64,000 nt of DNA from a virus, in the IMG/VR virus record IMGVR_UViG_3300042892_005961, positions 147,169 through 211,168 of that record, one strand, 5' to 3'. Below, one piece after another: positions 48,818 through 56,754 of this stretch (position 1 is its first letter; every line of letters begins with the position of its first letter). Below the pieces are notes generated by a model. That model was not told where the DNA came from. It saw only the letters and a program-made list of their open reading frames with translations, and ran no database searches. The position numbers and the translations under genes were made by a program.

Positions 48818-49330
48818 TTAAACTCCTCTAAATTCACCTTCTTGTGTTGGAGCACAAACTATACTTCTATAGTGTGGTTTGTACCCAAACATTTTATGTT
48901 TATTATCCGATGTAATTCTACCGTCATTTGTAACGGTATAATATCTTAATCTTTCTTCTGAATCCGCATAACCAATATAATCACCATATCTAATATCAAC
49001 ACCCAATTCATTAAGGTGTGTAATATAAACCGATAATATCATATTACCTGGCTCATTATATCTCATAAGACCTTTTGTGTATGATGAATTTTTTGGTTCA
49101 TCAATTTTAACCAACGCATTAAACTCAACGGGAGGAAAAAACTTAATTTCATCCATTCCCGCCTCGGCGTATACGTCGTCATTGTCGGTCTTTTGTCTAT
49201 CAACACGATATAAGACCAATTTCATATTTAAATCCCCGTGTAGATACTCCTGACCCATCTGAATGTTAATATCAAAGTCATCTTGGGAGAAGAATTTACC
49301 TAAACGAGTAATTGGTAGTTTATTGTTCAT
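48818..49330 (-). CDS. Neck/head-tail joining protein, possibly gp14-like
   Basis: 170 residues. The stretch KLVLYRVDRQKTDNDDVYAE, then KFFPPVEFNALVKIDEP and GVDIRYGDYIGYADSEERLR reads as a beta-rich connector protein. Its place just upstream of gp15-like and sheath genes is where T4 carries 13 and 14, and T4 gp14 (256 residues) is the best candidate, but the match is weak. The start follows a TATTTATT box by 5 nt. It is divergent from the SNF2 helicase gene. Confidence 0.6.
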   Translation of the reverse strand: MNNKLPITRLGKFFSQDDFDINIQMGQEYLHGDLNMKLVLYRVDRQKTDNDDVYAEAGMDEIKFFPPVEFNALVKIDEPKNSSYTKGLMRYNEPGNMILSVYITHLNELGVDIRYGDYIGYADSEERLRYYTVTNDGRITSDNKHKMFGYKPHYRSIVCAPTQEGEFRGV

Positions 49331-49335
49331 ATCCT

Positions 49336-49343
49336 AATAAATA
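49336..49343 (-). promoter_or_regulatory. TATTTATT variant box before the gene at 49330
   Basis: Coding-strand TATTTATT, 5 nt before the ATG, in the 54-bp divergent gap shared with the helicase gene. Confidence 0.4.
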
Positions 49344-49384
49344 GTTTAATCTTCCATTCTATTTAGTTATATTATATATAATAG

Positions 49385-51136
49385 ATGGAAAAGAAAATAC
49401 CTGAGGTTGAAGCAAGGGAAATATTAAATGAATATGACGGATCTAATAATGTTTTATTAGAATACAAACGTAAATTTGTGGAAGTTAAAAACTTTAAATT
49501 AACTCGTCCACAGTCGGAATACGTTATCAAATATAAAGACACCTCCCCTAAAGTTGCTCGTAAACACATCAATATCGTTTCCACATTTGGTGAGAAATTA
49601 ATGGAAGAAATGTTATTACCATTACCACCCGAAAAAGTGTGGTGTGAAAAATTGTTATGTGAATCCGATAAAGCATTTCATATTTGGGGTAAAGTAATTG
49701 ATAGTCAACAAAACCACGCAATGTGGTTACCTAAGTCTGCAATTGTTCAAGAAGAAAAAAAGTTAAATCGTGTAATTGATTATAGTCCGTATGATAATCG
49801 TCCCCCTATGGAACACCAGAAGGTCGCCATAGAGAAATTATTAGCAAACAATAAGTTTATATTAGCTGATGATATGGGTCTCGGAAAAACGACAGCAGCG
49901 GTTATTGCGTCAATGGAAAGTGGTGCGAAGAAAGTTTTAATTGTTTGTCCCGCATCCCTTAAAATAAATTGGGATAGAGAGATTAAAAATTATACAGATA
50001 GGAAAGTTTTAATTGTTGAAGGTCGTAAATGGGGGTCTACTTTTGATTACTACATTATCAATTATGATATATTAAAGAATTATCACACCACAGAAAAAAG
50101 TGAAGATAGTGATGACTATAAATTATTAGTAAATGAAAAGTTTGATTTAGCAATTGTGGATGAAGCACATTACGTTAGTAATAGTACAGCAAACAGAACT
50201 CGTTTATTAAATGACGTATTGGAAACCATACCACGAGTTTGGTTATTAACAGGAACCCCAATGACATCGAGACCAATTAACTATTTTAATTTATTAAAGA
50301 TTGTTGACTCACCTTTAACATTAAATTGGCAATCATACGTTCGTCGTTATTGTAAAGGTTATCAATTCACGGTTGGAAATAGAAAAGTGTGGAACACAAG
50401 TGGGGCAAGTAATTTAGATGAATTAAGAGAAAGAACTAAATCATATGTTCTTCGTAGAATGAAAACTGACATTTTAGATTTACCTGAAAAAATTGTTACA
50501 CCTGTATTTGTAGAATTAAGTAGTAAAATGTATGATGAGGAGTTAGAAGAGTTTACAAGAATTAGTAATGACAATAAAGATAAAGAAACATTAAGTGTAA
50601 CATTAAATCGTTTAATGAAAATTAGACAACTTATTGCTTACGAAAAAATTCCATATACTTGCGAGATTATAGATAAATGTTTAGACCAAGGAAAAAAAGT
50701 AATCGTATTCACCAACTTTACAATGTCATTGGATATGTTACATGAAAAATACAAAAAGAACTCTGTAATATTAAATGGTAGTATGTCTAAAGAAAAGAAA
50801 CAAGAGAGTGTTGATAGATTTCAAAATGAAGATAAAATAAAAATATTTATTTCTAATATCATTGCTGGTGGTGTCGGTATTACATTAACTGCGGGTGAGG
50901 TTGTTGTAATGAATGATTTATCATTTGTACCTGCTCATCATAGTCAAGCGGAAGATAGAGCATATCGTTACGGACAACAGAATAGTGTATTAGTTTATTA
51001 TCCCGTGTTTGAAAATACGGTTGAAAAAATAATATACAATATATTACAAAAGAAAAAGAACGTCATTGACCAAGTTATGGGTGACGGAGAATATTCCGAA
51101 TCGTTCAGTAAAGACCTACTTAAAAGTCTCTTTTAA
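49385..51136 (+). CDS. SNF2-family DNA helicase/ATPase
   Basis: 583 residues on the plus strand. Motifs in order are Q-like MEHQKVAIEKLL, Walker A ADDMGLGKTT (about 161-170), motif Ia VLIVCPASLKINWDREI, Walker B VDEAHYVSN (about 258), motif III LLTGTPMTSRP, then NIIAGGVGITLTAG (motif V) and QAEDRAYRYGQ (motif VI, about 523-533). The N-terminal about 130 residues are unlike T4 UvsW. SNF2-type proteins of this size in phages are usually placed with UvsW-like roles in fork regression and origin silencing. It is divergent from the gp14-like gene. It has no TATTTATA box, in keeping with early expression. Confidence 0.88.
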   Translation: MEKKIPEVEAREILNEYDGSNNVLLEYKRKFVEVKNFKLTRPQSEYVIKYKDTSPKVARKHINIVSTFGEKLMEEMLLPLPPEKVWCEKLLCESDKAFHIWGKVIDSQQNHAMWLPKSAIVQEEKKLNRVIDYSPYDNRPPMEHQKVAIEKLLANNKFILADDMGLGKTTAAVIASMESGAKKVLIVCPASLKINWDREIKNYTDRKVLIVEGRKWGSTFDYYIINYDILKNYHTTEKSEDSDDYKLLVNEKFDLAIVDEAHYVSNSTANRTRLLNDVLETIPRVWLLTGTPMTSRPINYFNLLKIVDSPLTLNWQSYVRRYCKGYQFTVGNRKVWNTSGASNLDELRERTKSYVLRRMKTDILDLPEKIVTPVFVELSSKMYDEELEEFTRISNDNKDKETLSVTLNRLMKIRQLIAYEKIPYTCEIIDKCLDQGKKVIVFTNFTMSLDMLHEKYKKNSVILNGSMSKEKKQESVDRFQNEDKIKIFISNIIAGGVGITLTAGEVVVMNDLSFVPAHHSQAEDRAYRYGQQNSVLVYYPVFENTVEKIIYNILQKKKNVIDQVMGDGEYSESFSKDLLKSLF

Positions 51137-51319
51137 TTCTTTAATTTTATCAGTTAATAACTGATCTAACTCCTTATCTTCAATATCAGGAATATTAACT
51201 ATGATGGTTTTAGGGTCTAAAGTATAGTCTATAAAGTTAGTTTCCCCCTCTTTTTGTAAGTGGAATACAAAATCGTTAATCCCACAGATACTGAATAATT
51301 CGTTTAGTTTCTCGTTCAT
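51116..51319 (-). CDS. Small acidic protein, 67 residues, unknown
   Basis: Begins MNEKLNELFSICGINDFVFH and ends in a charged helix (DQLLTDKIKELKETFK). The gene is convergent with the helicase gene and overlaps its last 21 bp. Its leader contains TATAAATA, which on the opposite strand is the TATTTATA box of the neck gene, so one A/T site may serve both directions. Composition and length fit a real small phage gene, but no family is recognised. Confidence 0.55.
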   Translation of the reverse strand: MNEKLNELFSICGINDFVFHLQKEGETNFIDYTLDPKTIIVNIPDIEDKELDQLLTDKIKELKETFK

Positions 51320-51334
51320 AATAGAAATATAAGA

Positions 51335-51342
51335 TATTTATA
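51335..51342 (+). promoter_or_regulatory. TATTTATA box upstream of plus-strand neck gene
   Basis: Coding-strand (plus) TATTTATA, 15 nt before the ATG at 51358. This is the key control: the octamer keeps the same orientation relative to the gene when the gene is on the other strand. Confidence 0.5.
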
Positions 51343-51357
51343 AGAATAAATCAAATT

Positions 51358-52473
51358 ATGTCTCAAATTATTTCACAAGCGGAAAAGGATAAATTATATA
51401 CTCAGGTCTTTCATCTATTAGGTATGCCAGTTCGTGGTATTGAACTTACCGAAGAACAAATGGATACCTTCATGGAATTGGCTTTATCTGAATACGAACA
51501 ATACGTTAGTGATTGGTTGATTGAATCTCAGTGGTCGGCACTTGCGGGATTAGATATAGATACACAATCATTATCAAGAGCTTTTACAACAAGAAGTTTA
51601 GATTACGAAACACAATATACTCACTCATACTCCAAAATTGTAGGTTTACAATCTGGTGGTGATTGGGAACTAAAAAAGGATTATTTTACACTTTCAGGAG
51701 AAACTCAAGTTTATGAAATTCCCGCTGGCCGTGAAGTAAATGAATTATTATGGTTTGCTCGTGCTGAATTAAGTGATTCATTTGTTGATCCGTTTATGGC
51801 GGGATTTGGTGGTCTTGGTGGATTAGGTTTCGGTGGTGCCGGTGGATTTGCACAAATGGGTAATGCTGGATCTTACTTTATGACTCCCGCATTTGACTTA
51901 TTATTAAGAATGCAAGATAGAAGTATTAAAAATAGACTAATTGGTGGTGATTTAACTTATAGAATAACTGCAGGTCCTGAAGGTAAAAAATTAGTTCATT
52001 TATATAATGTACCGGGTGGTAAATTTGATTTTGGTTCAATAAAACAAAAAAATTATAATGTTTGGTATTGGTATTATGATACTATGGATAGAGATTCATG
52101 TCTTAAAGATAATAAAGACGTAATTAAATTACCATCTGATGTTGATACTGAACAATTGGTATGGGAAAACTTAAATAAACCAGCTCAAAACTGGGTTAGA
52201 AAGTATTTGATTGCCTATTCTAAAGAAGGTTTAGGTCGTATTTGGGGTAAATTCTCAGGTGATTTACAAGTTCCTGATAGTCAAGTTAAGTTAGATTATC
52301 AATCTTTAATTACGGAAGGTAAAGATGAGAAATCTAAATTAGTTGAAGAACTTATGGCTAGATTAGAAAGACTCCGCCCCGACAAACTTCTTGAAAGAAA
52401 AGGTGCCGAAGCGGAGAATCTTAATAAGGCACTTAAGTTTAGAGCAATGCCTTCATCTATTATTGTAATCTAA
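51358..52473 (+). CDS. Neck protein, T4 gp13-like
   Basis: 371 residues (T4 gp13 is 309). The N-terminal helices (QMDTFMELALSEYEQYVSDW) and especially the C-terminal block (PAQNWVRKYLIAYSKEGLGR, then IWGKFSGDLQVPDSQVKLDY, QSLITEGKDEKSKLVEELMA and RLERL) fit gp13 and related adaptor proteins, which sit under the portal. A Gly-rich insert (GFGGLGGLGFGGAGGF, residues 143-158) is unusual. The gene is on the plus strand, opposite to nearly all other structural genes, and converges on the DNA polymerase gene with a 4-bp overlap. Confidence 0.78.
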   Translation: MSQIISQAEKDKLYTQVFHLLGMPVRGIELTEEQMDTFMELALSEYEQYVSDWLIESQWSALAGLDIDTQSLSRAFTTRSLDYETQYTHSYSKIVGLQSGGDWELKKDYFTLSGETQVYEIPAGREVNELLWFARAELSDSFVDPFMAGFGGLGGLGFGGAGGFAQMGNAGSYFMTPAFDLLLRMQDRSIKNRLIGGDLTYRITAGPEGKKLVHLYNVPGGKFDFGSIKQKNYNVWYWYYDTMDRDSCLKDNKDVIKLPSDVDTEQLVWENLNKPAQNWVRKYLIAYSKEGLGRIWGKFSGDLQVPDSQVKLDYQSLITEGKDEKSKLVEELMARLERLRPDKLLERKGAEAENLNKALKFRAMPSSIIVI

Positions 52474-55367
52474 CTTTCAATTGCGTGAAAGGCGTAATCG
52501 TGACCATTTGTTTCAATTATTTCTTCTTCATTTGATTTAGTACTTTCAGCTTGAAGTGTAACAACCTTTCTATTATGTTCCACCCAATATTGGTCAGCAA
52601 GTTCTAAACTATTTTCTACATACATAAAGTAAGGATCACGTCCAACTCTATTCCAAAATATTACTTCACTATCAGATAAAGTCATAACCTCATCTAATTT
52701 ATCTTGACCTTCTTCTTTTAACGGAAAACCATTAACTAAATCACATTGAGACTTTGTAAAGTATTGTCTATCTTTTGGATCTTCAATTAATATATCTTCT
52801 CTAATTGCCGGATTAAAAACAACCAATAAAGGTTCAACACGTTTGTTAAAATTGTTAAGATAACGAGGAACATTATACTCACCTTTTAAATCTGGGTTAT
52901 TTAATATTTCCTTTTCATCAATCATATAACAATTGACCTCGATATAATCATTTGGCATCGGATAACCATTCTTTGCTGTAAATTCTTCTTGTTGTTTCTT
53001 TGTTGGTTTTGTAATCTTCTGTACGTCACCTGATGATTTTTTTGTTCCATTATTAACATAATAAATTGTATCACCTAAACCTGCGGGATAATCACTATTC
53101 ATAATCAATTCCATATGTGCTTGACGAGACATTAATGAACCAGCCTTAGTAGTTTTCATAACATACTTTTTATATTCATTAATACTTTGTTTAACACGTG
53201 CTTTGTTTGCAATCTTTGATAATGGAATTTCTTTTTCGTAAATCTTTGTCACATAATCGTAATATAATTCCACGAATGAATGACCATCACCATTTAACAA
53301 ATATTTTAATCCTTCATCTAAAAACTCAACAATATATGTTTGTAATTTTTTAGATTTAATTGTGTTACCTGTCAATTTAATTTTCTCTTTTCCTTTCTTT
53401 ATTATCTTAATGATATAGTTCTTACGAGAAACATTAATACAAGCTGGCGCAACATAGTCAATATCTAAACCCATTTCACCTCTCATAAAAATATCATTAA
53501 ACTCCGCAGTATGTGCTTCAATACCCGTATATTCTTTTCCTTCGGTTACTAATTCATTTAATCCTTTACCGACATACACAGCATCTTTTGCAGTATCGGG
53601 CGTTTCAAAGTTCACACCATCCGTATCCATTACGAGAGGTTTATAACCCTTCTTCATGTAGAACATAATCATCATACGTAAACACTGACGACCAATACAG
53701 GTAATGGTTTCACCTGAATTCATTTCACCCCAAGGGAATACGTGTGGTGCCGATAAACTACCAAAATACGCATTGATAAAAATCTTAATTGGTAATTGTT
53801 TACGATCATATACCTCAGACATAACAGGATCACTATTCTTTAATTCACCCGCTAAGTTTTTATATTTAATACGAATGTTTCTAAAATATTTTAACATTGA
53901 TTTCTGAACTCCCATAACATCACAATCAGGAAATACATCATATACTAATTGAATAGATGGATAGAGTGATGAATAGTCAAACTTAACAATATTCTTTGCA
54001 AATCCCACATTTAATAAACGAGATAATCCACCTGTGAAAGCACGTTTCTCATCTTTTGCTGGTATTGCTAAATTGTGTTCGTATGACCACGCTAACATGA
54101 TAATTTTCCATAGTGTTGCAGTTCCCATTGTTGCAATTCTTTCATACGTCGTAGGAACTAATTTTGAAAGTAAAAATGTTGATTGAGAGAAACTATCATC
54201 TACAATCATAGTCTCATACAAATCATCATCAAGATATTGTTCTACAATTTTTCTTCCCGTCCATATCTCAAACTTGCCAGGATATTTCTGTGTTAGATTT
54301 TCTGTGCCAGGTTCTCCAATTTGTTTATAACCACCTGTCTTTGGATTCACATAATAACTTTCGTTCTCCAAATATATTTTTGAAATCTTTGCACCATCAA
54401 CGTATACACGATTAGGTTTTTCTTTCTCCAAATATGTTGTAATATATTTTAATCCCCAACTTTTAATTTCAGAGTTAATAGCTTGTGCTCTACGAACTGA
54501 ATGTGCAATATCAATAATATTAAATCCCCAAATAACGTGTTGTTTATATGGTTCAATTTCATTTGCAAGTTTTAACATTCCTTCCTTCTCTTTCATTCCT
54601 TGTGTTGTAAAGATTTGTGTTAAACCATCAACATCAACACCAAGAATTTCTGCACGTTTTAATATAAAAGGCCAGTCAAAAAACGCTGAATTATAACCTG
54701 CAACAATGGTTGGTTTTAAATCTTTAATATACTTGAAAAATCTTTCTATACATTTCTTTTCACCGTCTTCGCCAAACGCTGGAATTGTTTCATTCATACC
54801 ACGATTGTCTTTTACTCCAATCAATATGATAACACAAGTCTCAGGATCAAGACCTGTAGTCTCAATATCAAATACAAATCTATTCACACCACCGTAATCT
54901 TCAATACCTTTAAATAATCTTTTTTTCTTTTGTATAAGGTATTGTTCAACGGGGTTTAAGATTGTAAAATTATGTCTAACTTTTTCATCCCATGGATTTA
55001 ATCCACCCATTCTAAAAAACGAAACTAAATCCGTATATGATTTAATACTTTTAACGATATGGGTCATACCATTTTCTAAACGTTCGTTTCCGTGTGTGTC
55101 TAACTTTTCAATTAATATACCAAACTCACCCATACGTTTCTTTTGCATGGCTTTTGAGTTGTTATAAAAATTTAAACCTGTTAAATCACCCACCCATAAA
55201 AACGGAGTAAATGTATCAGTTTTAATAATTTTACCCTCAATTGGGTCCTGAATAATCTTGTAGATTGTGTTGGTTGGGTAGTCGTATTCAACTCCGACGA
55301 TATACATTTCATCGTCGCCACCATTGAGGAAGCCTTCAATAACTTCCTGAGAGATAACCTCTTTCAT
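52470..55367 (-). CDS. DNA polymerase, family B (T4 gp43-like)
   Basis: 965 residues (T4 gp43 is 898). Proofreading domain: Exo I FVFDIETTGLD near residue 165 and Exo II GYNSAFFDWPFI near 223. Polymerase domain: motif A KFDYSSLYPSIQ near 463, motif B region KIFINAYFGSLSAP and motif C VMDTDGVNFE near 580. A C-terminal region of about 100 residues ends HDYAFHAIES and may hold the clamp-binding peptide. It copies the phage genome with UvsX, SSB and the gp41-type helicase encoded 25 kb away. The leader contains a TATTTATA box 63 nt upstream and a small hairpin. No clamp or clamp loader gene was seen in the window. Confidence 0.93.
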   Translation of the reverse strand: MKEVISQEVIEGFLNGGDDEMYIVGVEYDYPTNTIYKIIQDPIEGKIIKTDTFTPFLWVGDLTGLNFYNNSKAMQKKRMGEFGILIEKLDTHGNERLENGMTHIVKSIKSYTDLVSFFRMGGLNPWDEKVRHNFTILNPVEQYLIQKKKRLFKGIEDYGGVNRFVFDIETTGLDPETCVIILIGVKDNRGMNETIPAFGEDGEKKCIERFFKYIKDLKPTIVAGYNSAFFDWPFILKRAEILGVDVDGLTQIFTTQGMKEKEGMLKLANEIEPYKQHVIWGFNIIDIAHSVRRAQAINSEIKSWGLKYITTYLEKEKPNRVYVDGAKISKIYLENESYYVNPKTGGYKQIGEPGTENLTQKYPGKFEIWTGRKIVEQYLDDDLYETMIVDDSFSQSTFLLSKLVPTTYERIATMGTATLWKIIMLAWSYEHNLAIPAKDEKRAFTGGLSRLLNVGFAKNIVKFDYSSLYPSIQLVYDVFPDCDVMGVQKSMLKYFRNIRIKYKNLAGELKNSDPVMSEVYDRKQLPIKIFINAYFGSLSAPHVFPWGEMNSGETITCIGRQCLRMMIMFYMKKGYKPLVMDTDGVNFETPDTAKDAVYVGKGLNELVTEGKEYTGIEAHTAEFNDIFMRGEMGLDIDYVAPACINVSRKNYIIKIIKKGKEKIKLTGNTIKSKKLQTYIVEFLDEGLKYLLNGDGHSFVELYYDYVTKIYEKEIPLSKIANKARVKQSINEYKKYVMKTTKAGSLMSRQAHMELIMNSDYPAGLGDTIYYVNNGTKKSSGDVQKITKPTKKQQEEFTAKNGYPMPNDYIEVNCYMIDEKEILNNPDLKGEYNVPRYLNNFNKRVEPLLVVFNPAIREDILIEDPKDRQYFTKSQCDLVNGFPLKEEGQDKLDEVMTLSDSEVIFWNRVGRDPYFMYVENSLELADQYWVEHNRKVVTLQAESTKSNEEEIIETNGHDYAFHAIES

Positions 55368-55399
55368 GTTTTATATTTTTTTAATGTGACGTATTAGCT

Positions 55400-55413
55400 T
55401 GTGGAAAACCACA
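55400..55413 (-). promoter_or_regulatory. Small hairpin in DNA polymerase leader
   Basis: TGTGG and CCACA form a 5-bp stem with a 4-nt A loop (T loop on the minus strand), about 33 nt before the polymerase ATG. There is no T-run, so it is not a terminator. T4 gp43 represses its own mRNA through a leader hairpin; this one might play that part, but stem and position are weak evidence. Confidence 0.25.
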
Positions 55414-55430
55414 GTTTGCCTTGTTTACAT

Positions 55431-55438
55431 TATAAATA
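55431..55438 (-). promoter_or_regulatory. TATTTATA box upstream of DNA polymerase
   Basis: Coding-strand TATTTATA, 63 nt before the polymerase ATG and right after the 118-residue gene. It is the only instance of the box before a replication gene and is farther from the start than the others. Confidence 0.3.
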
Positions 55439-55456
55439 TAATTAAAAAAGGGGGTA

Positions 55457-55813
55457 TTAAGAAATATTGATGTATAATTTTTCTTTAATAGGTAGAATAA
55501 GGATATTACCGTTATCAAATGTAATAGTTACTTTACCCTCAAACCTTCCCACTTGTGATGTATGTTCGGTTGTAAATCTATGTGTGATATAATATTCGTC
55601 AGTTGTATAGTTATACTTCTTTGTTCTATTGGTTAAAAGACATTCAGATCCTAACACCATAGGTTCGCCCGTTGTAACATCAGACATCTCAAAGGTGATT
55701 GTTGTACCACTTGCTAACATTTCATTGAATGATGACTTATCGTTTTTACCGTCGTCAATCATTCTCATCTTTAATATTGGGTCAGTTGCCCCTTGTCTTA
55801 TGTGAAATTCCAT
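55457..55813 (-). CDS. Small beta-sandwich virion protein, BppU-N-like
   Basis: 118 residues. The opening MEFHIRQGATDPILKMRMID, then GTTITFEMSDVTTGEPMVLG and VGRFEGKVTITFDNG matches the general pattern of the N-terminal domain of baseplate upper proteins (Ile-Arg-Gln-Gly-Asp/Ala-x-x-Pro, later a Gly-x-Phe/Tyr-x-Gly-x-Val/Phe-x-Ile strand). Such domains attach receptor-binding parts to a baseplate. It has a TATTTATA box 4 nt before the ATG. The family link is tentative. Confidence 0.65.
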   Translation of the reverse strand: MEFHIRQGATDPILKMRMIDDGKNDKSSFNEMLASGTTITFEMSDVTTGEPMVLGSECLLTNRTKKYNYTTDEYYITHRFTTEHTSQVGRFEGKVTITFDNGNILILPIKEKLYINIS

Positions 55814-55817
55814 ATGT

Positions 55818-55825
55818 TATAAATA
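55818..55825 (-). promoter_or_regulatory. TATTTATA box upstream of the gene at 55813
   Basis: Coding-strand TATTTATA, 4 nt before the ATG. Candidate late promoter element. Confidence 0.5.
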
Positions 55826-55856
55826 CATTAAGAACCGATTGTTGTTTATGTTTGTT

Positions 55857-56501
55857 TTAATTGGTGGTTTCTATTGTTTTCTGAAAATACCTTTCAATTC
55901 TTTTACTTAATCGGACTCTTACATCGGTTGTAGTTCTACCCACCACATCGTATGGTAATATAAAACCAAAACTTAGGAAAACTCTTCTTGATTTGAATTC
56001 GTTCGTCCAATGTTTGTATAGAGATGCCTCAAATCCGTATAGATCACCTTGATTTATTTTTATAACATCTTTATCTAAAAATAATTCGTAATCCTCTGAT
56101 AAAACACTAATATTACATTTATAATTAACATGTCCTTCAACTGCCGCGTCATAGTGAGGATTTATCTTTCCCCCACTATTCATATCTACCGCTTGTAAGA
56201 AGATATGATTTTTAGGAAATTCAAATTCTTCTGCAATTCTATCAATAATGGTATCAATCAAATCAGGTAGTTTATCTTTTGAAACATCTGATACCGCTTG
56301 AAACTTTGTAATATAATTTGTAAAAGGTGTATCCGAAATATCAAACATATAAGTTTTACCTTTTAGTTCTTTTGATAATTCCGAAAGATGATGATTAGCA
56401 CCATTACCACTATGGTCAATTGAGTCTATCCAATTTATTATTTGTTTGGACTCGGATGGTGTAATAAATCCCCTTTTAATTTTATAATTATTATTTTTCA
56501 A
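55857..56501 (-). CDS. 2-oxoglutarate-Fe(II)-dependent oxygenase
   Basis: 214 residues. The double-stranded beta-helix metal site is visible: H116 and D118 in INPHYDAA, H164 in ASLYKHWTNEF, and the 2OG-binding arginine R172 or R173 in KSRRVFLSFGF. This is the His-x-Asp...His...Arg layout of prolyl-hydroxylase and AlkB-like enzymes. Substrate cannot be read from sequence; options are a nucleobase, a host protein or the Pro-rich phage proteins. The start overlaps the upstream 82-residue gene by 11 bp. It is near, but not next to, the Pro-Thr-rich adhesin gene at 59094-62822. Confidence 0.82.
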   Translation of the reverse strand: MKNNNYKIKRGFITPSESKQIINWIDSIDHSGNGANHHLSELSKELKGKTYMFDISDTPFTNYITKFQAVSDVSKDKLPDLIDTIIDRIAEEFEFPKNHIFLQAVDMNSGGKINPHYDAAVEGHVNYKCNISVLSEDYELFLDKDVIKINQGDLYGFEASLYKHWTNEFKSRRVFLSFGFILPYDVVGRTTTDVRVRLSKRIERYFQKTIETTN

Positions 56502-56739
56502 TTTTTTTCAAATTATGTTTTGCTAAAAACTCTTTGGGGTTCATCGCCTCTATTATAGTTAATTCAGCAGAATCCATCATCTGTTTAGCCTTTTCTTCCG
56601 TAACCGCCATTACACACAATTTGTGAGTTGAAGGCGACTCTCCGGTTGGTGATAAATCTATTTTTAAGATATTATCATCTTTCATTTTTTCTCTTGCTTG
56701 CTGAACTTTGGAGTCTTCACATAATATACATATTCTCAT
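56491..56739 (-). CDS. Small conserved phage protein, unknown
   Basis: 82 residues (begins MRICILCEDSKVQQAREKMK). The middle (LSPTGESPSTHKLCVMAVTE) and end (TIIEAMNPKEFLAKHNLKKI) are familiar from unnamed short proteins of Bacteroidota phages, but no function is known to me. It overlaps the oxygenase gene start by 11 bp, suggesting coupled translation. Confidence 0.65.
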   Translation of the reverse strand: MRICILCEDSKVQQAREKMKDDNILKIDLSPTGESPSTHKLCVMAVTEEKAKQMMDSAELTIIEAMNPKEFLAKHNLKKIEK

Positions 56740-56754
56740 ATTTCTTTTGTTTTA

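Noticed and set aside
47554-48855. 433-residue version of the gp15-like protein starting at 48855
   Set aside because: The upstream codons overlap the previous gene; the ATG at 48816 directly follows that gene's stop.
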